A stretch of 64,000 bases of DNA, taken from the NCBI RefSeq assembly GCF_000244895.1, contig NZ_CM001441.1, positions 5,309,417 through 5,373,416 on the forward strand, written 5' to 3'. A program made the translations under genes and the position numbers. Source of the stretch: Desulfosporosinus youngiae DSM 17734 (lineage in GTDB: Bacteria > Bacillota > Desulfitobacteriia > Desulfitobacteriales > Desulfitobacteriaceae). Under the pieces are notes generated by a model. The model saw nothing but the letters and a program-made list of their open reading frames with translations, had not been told where the DNA came from and ran no database searches. Positions within the stretch are counted from its first letter, which is position 1, and the number at the start of each line of letters is the position of its first letter. Shown here piece after piece: positions 29,052-37,841 of this stretch.

Positions 29052-29426
29052 GTTTGTCCTCCTTTGTTCAAACCCTTTAGTTCGACCCAGCCGCCATACT
29101 AGCTTGACATATTTCGACGTGGGCAATTAGTATTCCTGCATTTTTCGAAGCAGATCTTTAAGTTAATCCGGAGTTCAATCAACATTTATTTCCAGACCAA
29201 AAAGTCTTGCTCCAAGCGGGTTTAAACTCACGGAAAGTCTCGACTACATTTAGGTTCTATTAAGGAAATCAAGCAATAGCAAGGGGTTCGGGAATTTTAT
29301 GGTTGAACGCCAGACTAATAAGATTTCACATTGATTATAGGGCTTACTCCATAAAAAATATCGTCCCTACGTAAAACGCAGAACGATACTTCTTAGGCGA
29401 TAGAAACGACGGCGGAAATCTTAGAA
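29052..29426. other. Intergenic region upstream of siaB / downstream of mgtC
   Basis: It must contain the sia operon promoter and the mgtC terminator (29357-29390). I see no gene, no tRNA and no repeat here. Confidence 0.5.
29357..29390 (-). terminator. Terminator after mgtC
   Basis: Stem AGTATCGT/ACGATATT (one G-T pair) with a second inner stem, then TTTTTTAT on the minus strand, about 37 nt past the mgtC stop. Confidence 0.7.
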
Positions 29427-30164
29427 TTACATTGAAGGCTTATTTGGACCTTTAAAACGCCCGGAAAAACGGGTGAAGAAGGAAAAAAACGGCTTATCAG
29501 TGTTACCAGCTTGTTCTGCTGAGTATATTCCATCAATTTCATTAATATCATCAATAATCTGTTCCATATTTATCTTGCGAAATGGAGTTCTTAATCTAAA
29601 CTCAATGGTAGTTCGATTGTCTTCCTCTTTTAACAATTTCACGGAAATGTTCTGGGGAACTATATTATGCGCATCCAGAAGCCGATTGATTTCTTTAACT
29701 CTGCAGGTTCCATTAATAGCGATAACTATCAATGTCTGAGTATTTCTAAAAAAATAAGTTTCCACCGAACGCTCCAAGGTTAAAAAAACCAACAGAGTAA
29801 CAAACGATGACGAAAAATAAAATCCTGCCCCCACTGCTAAACCAATCGCTGCCACTACCCATAACGAAGCGGCCGTTGTTAATCCCTTAACGGATGTTTT
29901 ATCTCTTAAGATAGTCCCTGCTCCTAAAAAACCAATGCCGGAAACCACTTGAGCCGCCAAACGGGCAGGGTCTTTGGTAAGTGTGGTAAATTCATTAAAT
30001 CCATACATGGATAAAATCATGATCAATGCAGAACCTAACGAGACTAAGATGTGAGTCCTAAATCCGGCCGGACTGTCATTCCGTTCTCTTTCAAAACCTA
30101 CAACCCCGCCGAAAACACAAGCTAAAAACAGTCTCAAAGCAATCTCATAGTCAGTGATAAACAT
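29427..30164 (-). CDS. mgtC: MgtC/SapB family membrane protein
   Basis: 245 residues with about four to five N-terminal membrane helices carrying the family signature CVFGGVVGFERERNDSPAGFRTHILVS, then GAGTILRD and GLTTAASLW. A soluble C-terminal ACT-like domain (about 140-230) follows. Proteins of this family modulate magnesium homeostasis or F-type ATPase and support growth at low Mg. It stands alone between terminators. No Mg riboswitch was seen in the 190 bases upstream. Confidence 0.9.
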   Translation of the reverse strand: MFITDYEIALRLFLACVFGGVVGFERERNDSPAGFRTHILVSLGSALIMILSMYGFNEFTTLTKDPARLAAQVVSGIGFLGAGTILRDKTSVKGLTTAASLWVVAAIGLAVGAGFYFSSSFVTLLVFLTLERSVETYFFRNTQTLIVIAINGTCRVKEINRLLDAHNIVPQNISVKLLKEEDNRTTIEFRLRTPFRKINMEQIIDDINEIDGIYSAEQAGNTDKPFFSFFTRFSGRFKGPNKPSM

Positions 30165-30299
30165 TCTATCTCCACCTCATTCTGAAAGACACTGTTTTTA
30201 ATCTATTATTCGCTAAAACAAACTATAATTCCTTTTATTCTCAATAGCTCATAATACTATTTCTTAATAAAGCCTTAACAAAAGCAGCCAGAGGAGATA

Positions 30300-30340
30300 A
30301 CAAACAGGCGGAGGACTTTAATCATCCTTCGCCTGTTTGT
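30300..30340 (-). terminator. Terminator after chemoreceptor gene
   Basis: 11-bp arms acaaacaggcg/cgcctgtttgt extended by gagga/tcctt, immediately downstream of the stop at 30354. Confidence 0.8.
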
Positions 30341-30353
30341 CTAAGTTATCCCT

Positions 30354-32351
30354 TTAAATTTTGAATTTAGATACTATCTCAATAAGATGATCAGAACTTT
30401 CTTTTGATACATTTGCCTGCCTCATAACCTCATCGGTTTTCTCAACGACCATGGTTGCTTTTTGAGCAATATTTGTTGTACTTTCAGCACCTTCATTAGC
30501 GGCTACAGCAATCCCTTCTATGACCTTCGTCATCTCTTGTATGGAAGCAGTGAGTTCCTCAGAAGTGGCACTGAAGTCTGTCACAAGGTTGTCAACAAAC
30601 TCCGCATCGCTATTGTATTGTTCTCCAATACTGACCATAGCTTCGTAGTCTTTAAGCACCTGCTTGTCTATGAATTCCAAAATACTTGCTGAGCTTTCTG
30701 ACAGGTTTCCGACGGATGCAACAACAATTTTAGTGATCTCCTGTATCTGATTAACGGCATCCTTTGAGTTTTCGGCCAATTTTCTTATCTCTTCAGCAAC
30801 AACAGCAAAACCTTTTCCCGCTTCCCCAGCTCTTGCCGCCTCTATAGCAGCGTTCAAGGCAAGAAGATTGGTTTGAGACGTGATTTGCAATATGGCATCT
30901 GAGAGTACATTGATCTGATCCACTGATTTAGAGTCTTCTATTGCTTTGATCAGCTTATCCTGGGTAGTTACATAGACATTCCGGGCACTCTTTTGGGAAT
31001 AGACAGTGTTTTGCTTTAGTTCGTTAGCTCTTCTGCTGATTTCACCGGCTGCTTCTGCACCTTGCTGCGCCTTTAGCGCAATGGACTCAATCGCACGTTC
31101 GATTTCAGTGGCTGTTGCACTCATCTCTTCACTGGATGCAGCCGTTTCTTCCATACCTGCGGACAGTTCTTCTGTGGTTGCAGACACTTCCCCAATCTGG
31201 TAGGTTAAATCGTTGATGTTTTGCGCAGTCGTCTTCACCGCCTCAGTAACGTTATATGATTCCGCTATAACTCCTTTTACTACTTCTTTGACGGATTGCT
31301 GCATGATATCAATTGATTTTGTCAGAACCCCTATCTCATCCTTCGTTTCCATATACTTTTTGGAAACTTCGTTCGTGAAATCCCCTGTTGCAACCATCTT
31401 TAGGTGTTCTGAGGCCAGCACGATAGGCGTTGAAATAAATTTCGCGATTACGTACCCAACTCCTAAACTAAGCACTAAACATAGTATGGAAGCAATCAGT
31501 ATTAACATTTTCATATGCTGCAGTTCGGCAAAAACCTCAACTTTGGGCGCTGCCACCGCCAAGGACCAGTCAGTCCCTTCTACCGGTGCATAGCCCAGAA
31601 ATTTTGCCTCTCCATTATACTTATATTCCCCCGCTCCGGTTTTTCTCTCGGTCATTTGCCTTTCCAATTCAGCTAAGGATACAAGTTCCGGGTTTTGCTT
31701 AACATTTTCTAAATCATTGTCCATTTCCATCACTAGATCTGCATTATAGTGGGCAACCTTTGTACCCATTCCATTGATCATGAATGCTTTTCCGGATTCT
31801 CCAAACCTTATGCTGTTGGTTATCTGGCTTAAATTATTACCATCCCTCACAGCGGCCAGCACACCAACTATGGCACCATTTTGTTTAATCGGGACCGCAT
31901 AAACAATGATCATTGAACCATCATCCCGGCTTATTATTGGTTCAGATATCGCTCGTTCACCGGCGATAGCCTTCTGAAAATAATCCCTATCCTTAATATT
32001 AAGCTCCGTTCCTGTTGTTATCTTTGCCGATCCATCCGGGAGAGCAATAAGCATCGAAGTATGTCCGCTTCTTGTTGTCTCATCTTGAAGAATTGCGTTC
32101 TTATCCTCCCAAGGGTTATTAAGGTCTTTTATGCGATCCCTGTTCGCTACCACTTCTAAAGCCCCTAACAGGACATTCATTCTTTCTGTTACAACCTTTG
32201 CTCCTTGGCCTGCCAACTGCGGGAGTGCCTGTTCAACCTGTGCGGTTATCGCTTTGGCTGCCATTATATATGAAATTACACCTAAGCCTCCACAAACAAA
32301 TAGCAAAAGCACCCCAATATACAATACAATTTTTCCTCTTATGCTGCTAAT
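30354..32351 (-). CDS. Methyl-accepting chemotaxis protein with double-Cache sensor
   Basis: About 665 residues: a first membrane helix, a large extracytoplasmic dCache domain (about 40-275), a second helix ([21 protein letters not shown]), HAMP, then a signalling domain with the hairpin tip [26 protein letters not shown]. The start is unusual. Reading from ATT at 32351 gives [15 protein letters not shown], a typical receptor N-terminus, with a near-perfect GGGAGGGG 7 nt upstream. The first conventional start is TTG at 32324, nine codons later with AGAGGA. No che genes are nearby, so it is an orphan receptor; its ligand is unknown. Confidence 0.92.
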   Translation of the reverse strand: MSSIRGKIVLYIGVLLLFVCGGLGVISYIMAAKAITAQVEQALPQLAGQGAKVVTERMNVLLGALEVVANRDRIKDLNNPWEDKNAILQDETTRSGHTSMLIALPDGSAKITTGTELNIKDRDYFQKAIAGERAISEPIISRDDGSMIIVYAVPIKQNGAIVGVLAAVRDGNNLSQITNSIRFGESGKAFMINGMGTKVAHYNADLVMEMDNDLENVKQNPELVSLAELERQMTERKTGAGEYKYNGEAKFLGYAPVEGTDWSLAVAAPKVEVFAELQHMKMLILIASILCLVLSLGVGYVIAKFISTPIVLASEHLKMVATGDFTNEVSKKYMETKDEIGVLTKSIDIMQQSVKEVVKGVIAESYNVTEAVKTTAQNINDLTYQIGEVSATTEELSAGMEETAASSEEMSATATEIERAIESIALKAQQGAEAAGEISRRANELKQNTVYSQKSARNVYVTTQDKLIKAIEDSKSVDQINVLSDAILQITSQTNLLALNAAIEAARAGEAGKGFAVVAEEIRKLAENSKDAVNQIQEITKIVVASVGNLSESSASILEFIDKQVLKDYEAMVSIGEQYNSDAEFVDNLVTDFSATSEELTASIQEMTKVIEGIAVAANEGAESTTNIAQKATMVVEKTDEVMRQANVSKESSDHLIEIVSKFKI

Positions 32352-32578
32352 ATAAACTCCCCTCCCTAGATAAATTACTTTTTTAGAATAACTACTATAA
32401 GTATAACGTGGATTATATATTCGCTAAGTGTTATCTAGTTCCTGCTAGGAAAACCAAGTTTTTTAAAATTATTTTAAGATAGCTTCATGCTTAGTTTTAG
32501 CGTGTTAAGACTATTGCTTAAGAAATTGAAAAGCTTTTGTTATTACCTGTCAATCGATTGCAAATCTGCCTTAGAAGA

Positions 32579-32596
32579 CCTTGGCTGACGCCAAGG
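32579..32596. repeat. Small inverted repeat
   Basis: ccttggc-tgac-gccaagg, directly before the large palindrome at 32601-32636. It may be part of the same structured block. Confidence 0.5.
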
Positions 32597-32600
32597 TTTC

Positions 32601-32636
32601 TGTACCAAATTCCCAAACGTTTGGGAATTTGGTACA
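32601..32636. repeat. Perfect 36-bp palindrome
   Basis: The half-site tgtaccaaattcccaaac is followed at once by its exact complement, so the 36 bases are fully self-complementary with no spacer. It lies between the chemoreceptor gene and repeat copy B. There is no T-tract and it is not next to a gene end, so a simple terminator is unlikely. Confidence 0.8.
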
Positions 32637-32679
32637 AGCATCACCGCTATATGGATTAGCAAGTAAAAGAATGCCCTGC

Positions 32680-33077
32680 TCCAAAAAGACCCTAAAGACA
32701 TACAGAAGAATTCCCAGACCCTCAAGCAGGGCAGCTTCGTCCACAGAAGCGAACCCATCGCATGGAGAGGCGGTAAAAGCCCACAAAACGGTGCGGGGAG
32801 ACAGAGCCACGGGTTCACATCAGGTATTACCCGGAGGTTTGGCACGAAAGTGTCCGGTGGACAGTTTCGCCGAAGCGGCTATCTCCAAAGAATACTTATC
32901 CGCTGAAGGTAGTCCCGCACCGGCGGGTGGGCGAGCCTCGGAGTGCTGCGGTACGAAGACACTGTCTTCGCACGAATTAACTAATCTTGCACGGATGTGG
33001 ACGAAGCTGCCCGACCCGGGACACTCGCATTTTCATCCTCTGCTGGTGCCGCAGCAGCTGCATGGAAGTCTGATATA
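32680..33077 (+). repeat. Dispersed non-coding repeat, copy B (most complete)
   Basis: About 400 bp with 80% or more similarity by eye over shared blocks to copy A (1-192) and copy C (complement of 49,091-49,385). Blocks in order: aaaaagaccc; gcagcttc; catcgcatggagaggcggta; aaagcccaca; cacgggttcacatcagg; attacccggaggtttggc; an insertion of about 65 nt unique to this copy; agtcccgcaccgg; the hairpin cgaagacactgtcttcg (32954-32970); gaagctgcccgacc; ctgctggtgcc; tctgatata. Open frames exist through it but are not conserved in other copies. The module-wise gain and loss fits a structured RNA element. Confidence 0.75.
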
Positions 33078-33094
33078 CCTAAAAGAAAACAGCC

Positions 33095-33883
33095 CTATTC
33101 AGACTGTTCAGGCGACATCCCCTCTTGATTCCAGTCTATCTCCAACCCGACCGGGCAATGATCCGACCCCAAAACATCCTGATATATTACCGCATTTCTG
33201 AGCTGACTTTTCAATTCTGCAGAAACACAAAAGTAGTCGATTCGCCACCCAGCATTATTGGCTCTGGCATTGAACATATAGGACCACCAGGTATAGGCTT
33301 GTGTTTTATCCGGATAAAAGAACCTAAATGTATCAACAAAGCCCTTGTTAATTACTTCATCAAATTTGCTTCTTTCTTCCGGAGTAAAGCCTGCGTTCTT
33401 TTTATTGGTACTTGGATTTTTAAGATCCATTTCTTTATGGGCCACATTTAAATCTCCACAAACTATTACAGGTTTGCATTTTTCTAATCCTATAATATAG
33501 TTCAGAAAATCGTCCTCCCACTTCATCCTGTAGTCTAATCTAGCCAGACCTCTTTGAGAATTTGGGGCATATACTGTAACTACATAGAATTTCTCAAATT
33601 CTAAGGTTATTAATCTTCCTTCCTTATCATGCTCTTCTTTACCCATTCCATAGACAATATTAAGTGGTTCAATCTTAGAGAAAATGGCTGTCCCGGAGTA
33701 GCCCTTTTTCTGAGCGAAATTCCAGTACTGATAATAGCCGTCAAGAGTAAAGGGAATCTGTTCTTTTTGAATTTTTGTTTCCTGGAGACAAAAGATATCC
33801 GCATCTTCCTTCAGAAAGAAATCCATAAAGCCATTTTTTACACAAGCTCTAATTCCATTAACGTTCCATGATATTAACTTCAT
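33095..33883 (-). CDS. xth: Exodeoxyribonuclease III / AP endonuclease
   Basis: 262-residue Mg-dependent AP endonuclease and 3'-5' exonuclease of base-excision repair. All catalytic blocks are seen: [18 protein letters not shown] (metal Glu), [31 protein letters not shown] and [11 protein letters not shown]. It starts at ATG 33883. Its 3' end lies only 17 bp from the end of repeat copy B, so the element has inserted next to it without breaking the gene. Confidence 0.95.
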   Translation of the reverse strand: MKLISWNVNGIRACVKNGFMDFFLKEDADIFCLQETKIQKEQIPFTLDGYYQYWNFAQKKGYSGTAIFSKIEPLNIVYGMGKEEHDKEGRLITLEFEKFYVVTVYAPNSQRGLARLDYRMKWEDDFLNYIIGLEKCKPVIVCGDLNVAHKEMDLKNPSTNKKNAGFTPEERSKFDEVINKGFVDTFRFFYPDKTQAYTWWSYMFNARANNAGWRIDYFCVSAELKSQLRNAVIYQDVLGSDHCPVGLEIDWNQEGMSPEQSE

Positions 33884-34025
33884 CTAGTAAAATCTCTCCT
33901 CTTGAGTTTGCTTATTGAGAAAACTCTCACTCCTGCTCCGATTATAATCGTTCTGCGACTATAATACCAGAGGTGACAGGTCCCATAACCTTCCATAAAT
34001 AGTGATAAAGAAATCCTTTTAAAAA

Positions 34026-34055
34026 GGCGTAACGAAAGTAAAGTTTCGTTACGCC
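34026..34055 (-). terminator. Terminator after nrfA
   Basis: Perfect 12-bp arms ggcgtaacgaaa/tttcgttacgcc with a T-tract on the minus strand. Confidence 0.85.
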
Positions 34056-34072
34056 CTTGATTATCTTATGAC

Positions 34073-35341
34073 TTATTCACTTGTTTTTACTCTGGCGTCC
34101 TTAGCCAGTTGTCTCGCTTGATGTGCATAGTCTATGGCTTTTCCTAAATTGTTCAATGATTCTGCCGGGTTATGAAAACCATAACCATTGGTTACCATGA
34201 CATAGTCCAAATACCACTGCCCTTTGCGATGCATCTCTTGGGCCTGGGCAAGGAGCTCTGCATTAACTCCTGGAGTTTCACCTGCCGTTTTCAGCTCATT
34301 AATTGCCTGTACCACTGCCTCACCAGCGAGATCCTGAACCTCTTTGGTTTTTTCCTGGGTATCTTTAACTCTCGCCGTGAGCCATTCACTGCCTTCTCTG
34401 TGACAAACCGCACAACTTTGATCAATCGTCTTCAAGGGACTTGTCCAGTTATGGGAGCTTACTTTGGTATTGCCGATTTTTACATAGGGCATATGACAAT
34501 CGGCACAAGCCAGGCCGGCAGTCTGATGCGTGCTGCCCATAAAAGTTTCATACTCTGCATGTCTGACCTTGACCAACCCTGTACCGGCATCAGGATGCTT
34601 CCATTCGGAAAAATTATCCTCATCAAAATAGGCTAGAATCTCATCAGCCTTAATTCCATTATCCCAAGGAAATGTTAGGATTTTAGATTCAGGTTTAAAA
34701 TAATAGGTCACATGGCATTGGGCACAAACCAGGGACCGCATTTCCTGCCTTGTCGCCTTAGTAATATCTTTTCCCTGCCGTTCAAAGGCTTGGATTAAGG
34801 CCGGTTGAGTAATTTTCAGCTCCATGGTTTTGGGATCGTGACAATTTAAACAGGCAATTGGATCTTTCAACTGAGAGTTGATCTCTTCAAAGGACATCGT
34901 ATAATACTTATCACCATACTTCTCGATCAGTCCCGGAATCTGGGATGATTTACAGGTATTGCAGGCGGCACCCGTCTTATATCTCGAAGGATCAATCTCT
35001 CGAATATCCTCCAGCGTATAGACATGTCCCCTAGGCTCATTGAATTCATTCGCAAAACCTAGTCCGGCATAAAGCGGTTTCATATAGGGCTTCGTCTCAA
35101 AGTGGGATGGCTTTTCCGTGTTGTTAAAATTCTCTTGATAGGTCTGATAATGCAGCGGGTAATAGTTCCCCCATACAGCCGGGTCGGTTTCATTGGCAGC
35201 GATTTCCCCCAATTGTTCTCTCCGTGGTTCCTGGTTATGAGTTACAAAGAAAAACGCTCCGGCAAACATAACCGCGGCCAAAATTGTCGTTGTAACTACA
35301 GCAATCCCCAAATGCTTTCTGGAATAGGTTTTGTTATCCAA
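34073..35341 (-). CDS. nrfA: Ammonia-forming cytochrome c nitrite reductase
   Basis: 422-residue pentaheme enzyme reducing nitrite to ammonium on the outer face of the membrane. The N-terminal signal-type helix is AVVTTTILAAVMFAGAFFFV. Five heme motifs are present: CNTCK (lysine-ligated active-site heme, diagnostic of NrfA), then CLNCH, CAQCH, CADCH and CAVCH. Starts at TTG 35341 with AAGGAGGG 7 nt upstream. It is second gene of the nrfHA operon, 17 nt after nrfH. It also detoxifies NO and hydroxylamine, consistent with the divergent norCB. Confidence 0.95.
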   Translation of the reverse strand: MDNKTYSRKHLGIAVVTTTILAAVMFAGAFFFVTHNQEPRREQLGEIAANETDPAVWGNYYPLHYQTYQENFNNTEKPSHFETKPYMKPLYAGLGFANEFNEPRGHVYTLEDIREIDPSRYKTGAACNTCKSSQIPGLIEKYGDKYYTMSFEEINSQLKDPIACLNCHDPKTMELKITQPALIQAFERQGKDITKATRQEMRSLVCAQCHVTYYFKPESKILTFPWDNGIKADEILAYFDEDNFSEWKHPDAGTGLVKVRHAEYETFMGSTHQTAGLACADCHMPYVKIGNTKVSSHNWTSPLKTIDQSCAVCHREGSEWLTARVKDTQEKTKEVQDLAGEAVVQAINELKTAGETPGVNAELLAQAQEMHRKGQWYLDYVMVTNGYGFHNPAESLNNLGKAIDYAHQARQLAKDARVKTSE

Positions 35342-35358
35342 GATTTATCCCTCCTTGC

Positions 35359-35793
35359 TTATTTCTGATGAGGAGTACTGCGATGACAATCAAAGCAATA
35401 CCTGCCTCCATCCTCACTTGTATCCCCAACAGTCTGAAGGAGGTCCCCATGGCAGCGCAAACAATTATCCTGAACAATGTTCCTGCCGATAGGGCTGATC
35501 CGGATTTCGTAGGGGTCTTTGTCAGCGAGTACGGAAATGACGTCTTTGGTTCCCGTATAGGCCTTGTACATCGCACCGGAAACTAAACTATGAGGAATAT
35601 GACAATCTCCGCAATTTGCTCCTAAGCTATGAGCAGAATGCAGAAAGGTCCCGACCTGTTCATCCATGACATGGCATTGGCCGCAAAACTCAGGACGATC
35701 CAGACCAAGTGCCGGCAGCTTGGTCAATAAGATCAGGCAAAAACTAAGCAATAGAGCACCGCTTAAAATCACCAGTTTCTTCTTTCTCGACAA
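35359..35793 (-). CDS. nrfH: NrfH-type tetraheme quinol dehydrogenase
   Basis: 144-residue membrane-anchored NapC/NirT-family cytochrome passing electrons from menaquinol to NrfA. One N-terminal helix (LVILSGALLLSFCLILL) is followed by four CxxCH motifs: CGQCHVMDE, CGDCH, CLRCH and CFDCH. The Met in CHVMDE is the expected ligand region. It begins at TTG 35793 behind a GAGGGGGGA site. It is divergent from norC with a 234-nt regulatory gap in which I found no clear FNR site. Confidence 0.93.
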   Translation of the reverse strand: MSRKKKLVILSGALLLSFCLILLTKLPALGLDRPEFCGQCHVMDEQVGTFLHSAHSLGANCGDCHIPHSLVSGAMYKAYTGTKDVISVLADKDPYEIRISPIGRNIVQDNCLRCHGDLLQTVGDTSEDGGRYCFDCHRSTPHQK

Positions 35794-36027
35794 TTCTGAG
35801 ATCTCCCCCCTCCTCTTCGATGCTTTTCTCTATAATCTATTACGGCCTATTCATCCGCCAACCCGTCACTTTGATTTACAATATCCTAAACTATTCTATA
35901 TCTTTCAATTTAATCCTGCCTGCTTCCTCAATAAAAACTAAAAAGTTCTTTTTGCCAAACAACGTATAGTTTAATTGATTTGGTAAACACTACCATAATA
36001 ATTCTGATAGAATTGGAAGGAATCCTC

Positions 36028-36423
36028 TTGAAGCTGCGAACTTTTTTGTTGTTAGGAACTCTATCTTTTGTGTTATTTGTAGCGATTACACTGGTATCCT
36101 CAAGACTTCCATCCCCCATGCCTGAATCAGCTGTGGCCGGCAAGCTCGTCTGGCAAAGAAACAATTGTGTAAGCTGCCACACTCTATTTGGACATGGCGG
36201 GTATGAAGGAGATGATTTAACGCATATTACTGCTAAGGTTAAGTCGTCATACCTTATCAACTATCTTGTTCAGCCGCCACTAATGCGGCCTAACAAACAC
36301 ACTCATCACCCGTCCCTCAATGAAGAAGATGCCCATAACTTAGTAAACTATCTGGAGTTTGTGCACACCATTCCGACTTTAGGTTGGCCTCCCCAGCCGA
36401 AAAATGTGGAGGAGGACTCATGA
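36028..36423 (+). CDS. norC: NorC-type membrane cytochrome c
   Basis: About 131 residues: one N-terminal anchor helix then a single c-type heme (NNCVSCHTLFGHGGYEGDDL) and the C-terminal histidine/methionine region. This matches the small subunit of cytochrome-c-dependent NO reductase. The TTG at 36028 (AAGGA 6 nt upstream) is preferred; an in-frame ATG at 35980 would add 16 hydrophobic residues. It overlaps norB by 4 nt (ATGA). Confidence 0.85.
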   Translation: MKLRTFLLLGTLSFVLFVAITLVSSRLPSPMPESAVAGKLVWQRNNCVSCHTLFGHGGYEGDDLTHITAKVKSSYLINYLVQPPLMRPNKHTHHPSLNEEDAHNLVNYLEFVHTIPTLGWPPQPKNVEEDS

Positions 36424-37808
36424 AGCTATTCAAGCGCTTTTCCTTTACAGGTAAAGTTGATAAATCCCTAGGCCGAAAACAGCAATTTATGGCTCAAAAG
36501 ATCAGCCGAAGATATTGTTTGACGGCAGCCAGCTTATTTGCCTTGCAAAGTATCGTTGCTTTGCTAGGAGCATCGGATTTGCTGATACCGGATTTTCCTT
36601 CTCCAATTCCCTTTGAGTATGGCAGAGCAATTCACCTTTCTTTAGCTGTGCTTTGGCCTCTCATCGGTACCTTGGGCATGGTTTACTTTTTCATCACTGC
36701 CGAACTTAACAGAGAAATCTATTCTCCCCGTTTGGTCCGCTGGCAGTTTGGGCTGGTTATGTTTTTCAGCCTGTCTATCTTTGGAACCTTGGCCCTGGGG
36801 ATTGGCAACGGCCGGGAATATCTTGAAGGACTGCCCGTTTTTTATGTCGGTATCTCTTCGGCTCTGGCCCTGGTCTCCTACAACCTTATCCGAACATTGC
36901 TGATGGATAAAAAAAATATAACCCCTGCTGCCGCGATAATGACAGTGGGAGTTATCTTTCTCCTTCTGCTTTTGCTGCCAAACGCCATAACCTTCAGCAA
37001 CCCGATCGCCGATGAGGCCACCAAGTTTTGGGTTGTCCACTTATGGGAAGAAATGGCCTTCGAGCTTACCACCGCTGGTTTCATTGCCGCCTATTATAGT
37101 GTTTCGGGGCTGGCCTCCCGGAAACAAATTGAAAAGTGGCTTTATTTAGAAGCGGCTTTGGCGGTCGTTGGAGGCTTGTATAGTACCGGACATCATTATT
37201 ATTGGATTGGTTTCCCTGCTTTTTGGCTGGTCCTTGGTTCATTGGTCAGCCTGGTCGAGATCATTCCCGTAGGTATGCTGGCCCATATGACCTATAAAGG
37301 TCTTAAGTCGGTCAAAATTAGAAGCAACCGGCAAAAGCTCACCCTATGGCTGATACTCAGCGGTGTCTTTCATCATATAACCGGCGCCTCTCTTTTAGGC
37401 CTGTTTATGACCTTGCCCTGGGTCAATCTTTATGCACATGGAACGTATTTTACCTCCGGTCACGCACATTTGGCTTTATTCGGCAGTTTAGGCTTCACGG
37501 TTTTAGCCGGGTGTTATTACATTCTAAGCCAAGGCAGTGAACCCACACTCAAGGGGTACCGGGGCGGAGTTATCGGAGTACTTTTGCTCAATGGCGGACT
37601 GATCACCATGGGCGTTGCCCTGCTGATTGCCGGTTCCATACAGACTTATCTCTGGAGAATCCTGGGTGTTGACTTTATGGAAGTGCATTCCCTTCTTAAA
37701 CCGTATTTGATCATTCGATTGCTGGGCGGGGTGATGTTTGGGCTTGGCGACCTGCTGTTTTCCTGGCGTATTTATAAAGCCTGGCAGGAAACCCGGTCCT
37801 ATAGGTAA
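36420..37808 (+). CDS. norB: Nitric oxide reductase catalytic subunit
   Basis: 462-residue heme-copper-family subunit with about 12 helices that reduces NO to N2O. The ligand histidines are identifiable: RAIHLSLAVLW (low-spin heme), FWVVHLWEEMAFE (FeB His plus the glutamates typical of Nor), TGHHYYWIG (FeB His pair) and SGHAHLALFG (heme b and b3 ligands). There is no quinol-oxidase N-terminal extension, and norC is present, so it is the cNor type. The ATG at 36420 follows GGAGGAGG and overlaps norC. Confidence 0.92.
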   Translation: MKLFKRFSFTGKVDKSLGRKQQFMAQKISRRYCLTAASLFALQSIVALLGASDLLIPDFPSPIPFEYGRAIHLSLAVLWPLIGTLGMVYFFITAELNREIYSPRLVRWQFGLVMFFSLSIFGTLALGIGNGREYLEGLPVFYVGISSALALVSYNLIRTLLMDKKNITPAAAIMTVGVIFLLLLLLPNAITFSNPIADEATKFWVVHLWEEMAFELTTAGFIAAYYSVSGLASRKQIEKWLYLEAALAVVGGLYSTGHHYYWIGFPAFWLVLGSLVSLVEIIPVGMLAHMTYKGLKSVKIRSNRQKLTLWLILSGVFHHITGASLLGLFMTLPWVNLYAHGTYFTSGHAHLALFGSLGFTVLAGCYYILSQGSEPTLKGYRGGVIGVLLLNGGLITMGVALLIAGSIQTYLWRILGVDFMEVHSLLKPYLIIRLLGGVMFGLGDLLFSWRIYKAWQETRSYR

Positions 37809-37841
37809 CCTGAACTGAAACTTTAACTATGAGGACAAACA

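Noticed and set aside
32543-32845. Minus-strand frames in the repeat/palindrome region
   Set aside because: They follow the non-coding repeat and palindrome rather than any protein family.
32581-33201. 206-codon plus-strand frame through repeat copy B
   Set aside because: It crosses the palindrome and repeat blocks, runs into exoIII antisense, and is not preserved in copies A and C.
35794-36027. Possible FNR box between nrfH and norC (TTGAT...ATATC)
   Set aside because: Second half-site is poor and spacing is not canonical.
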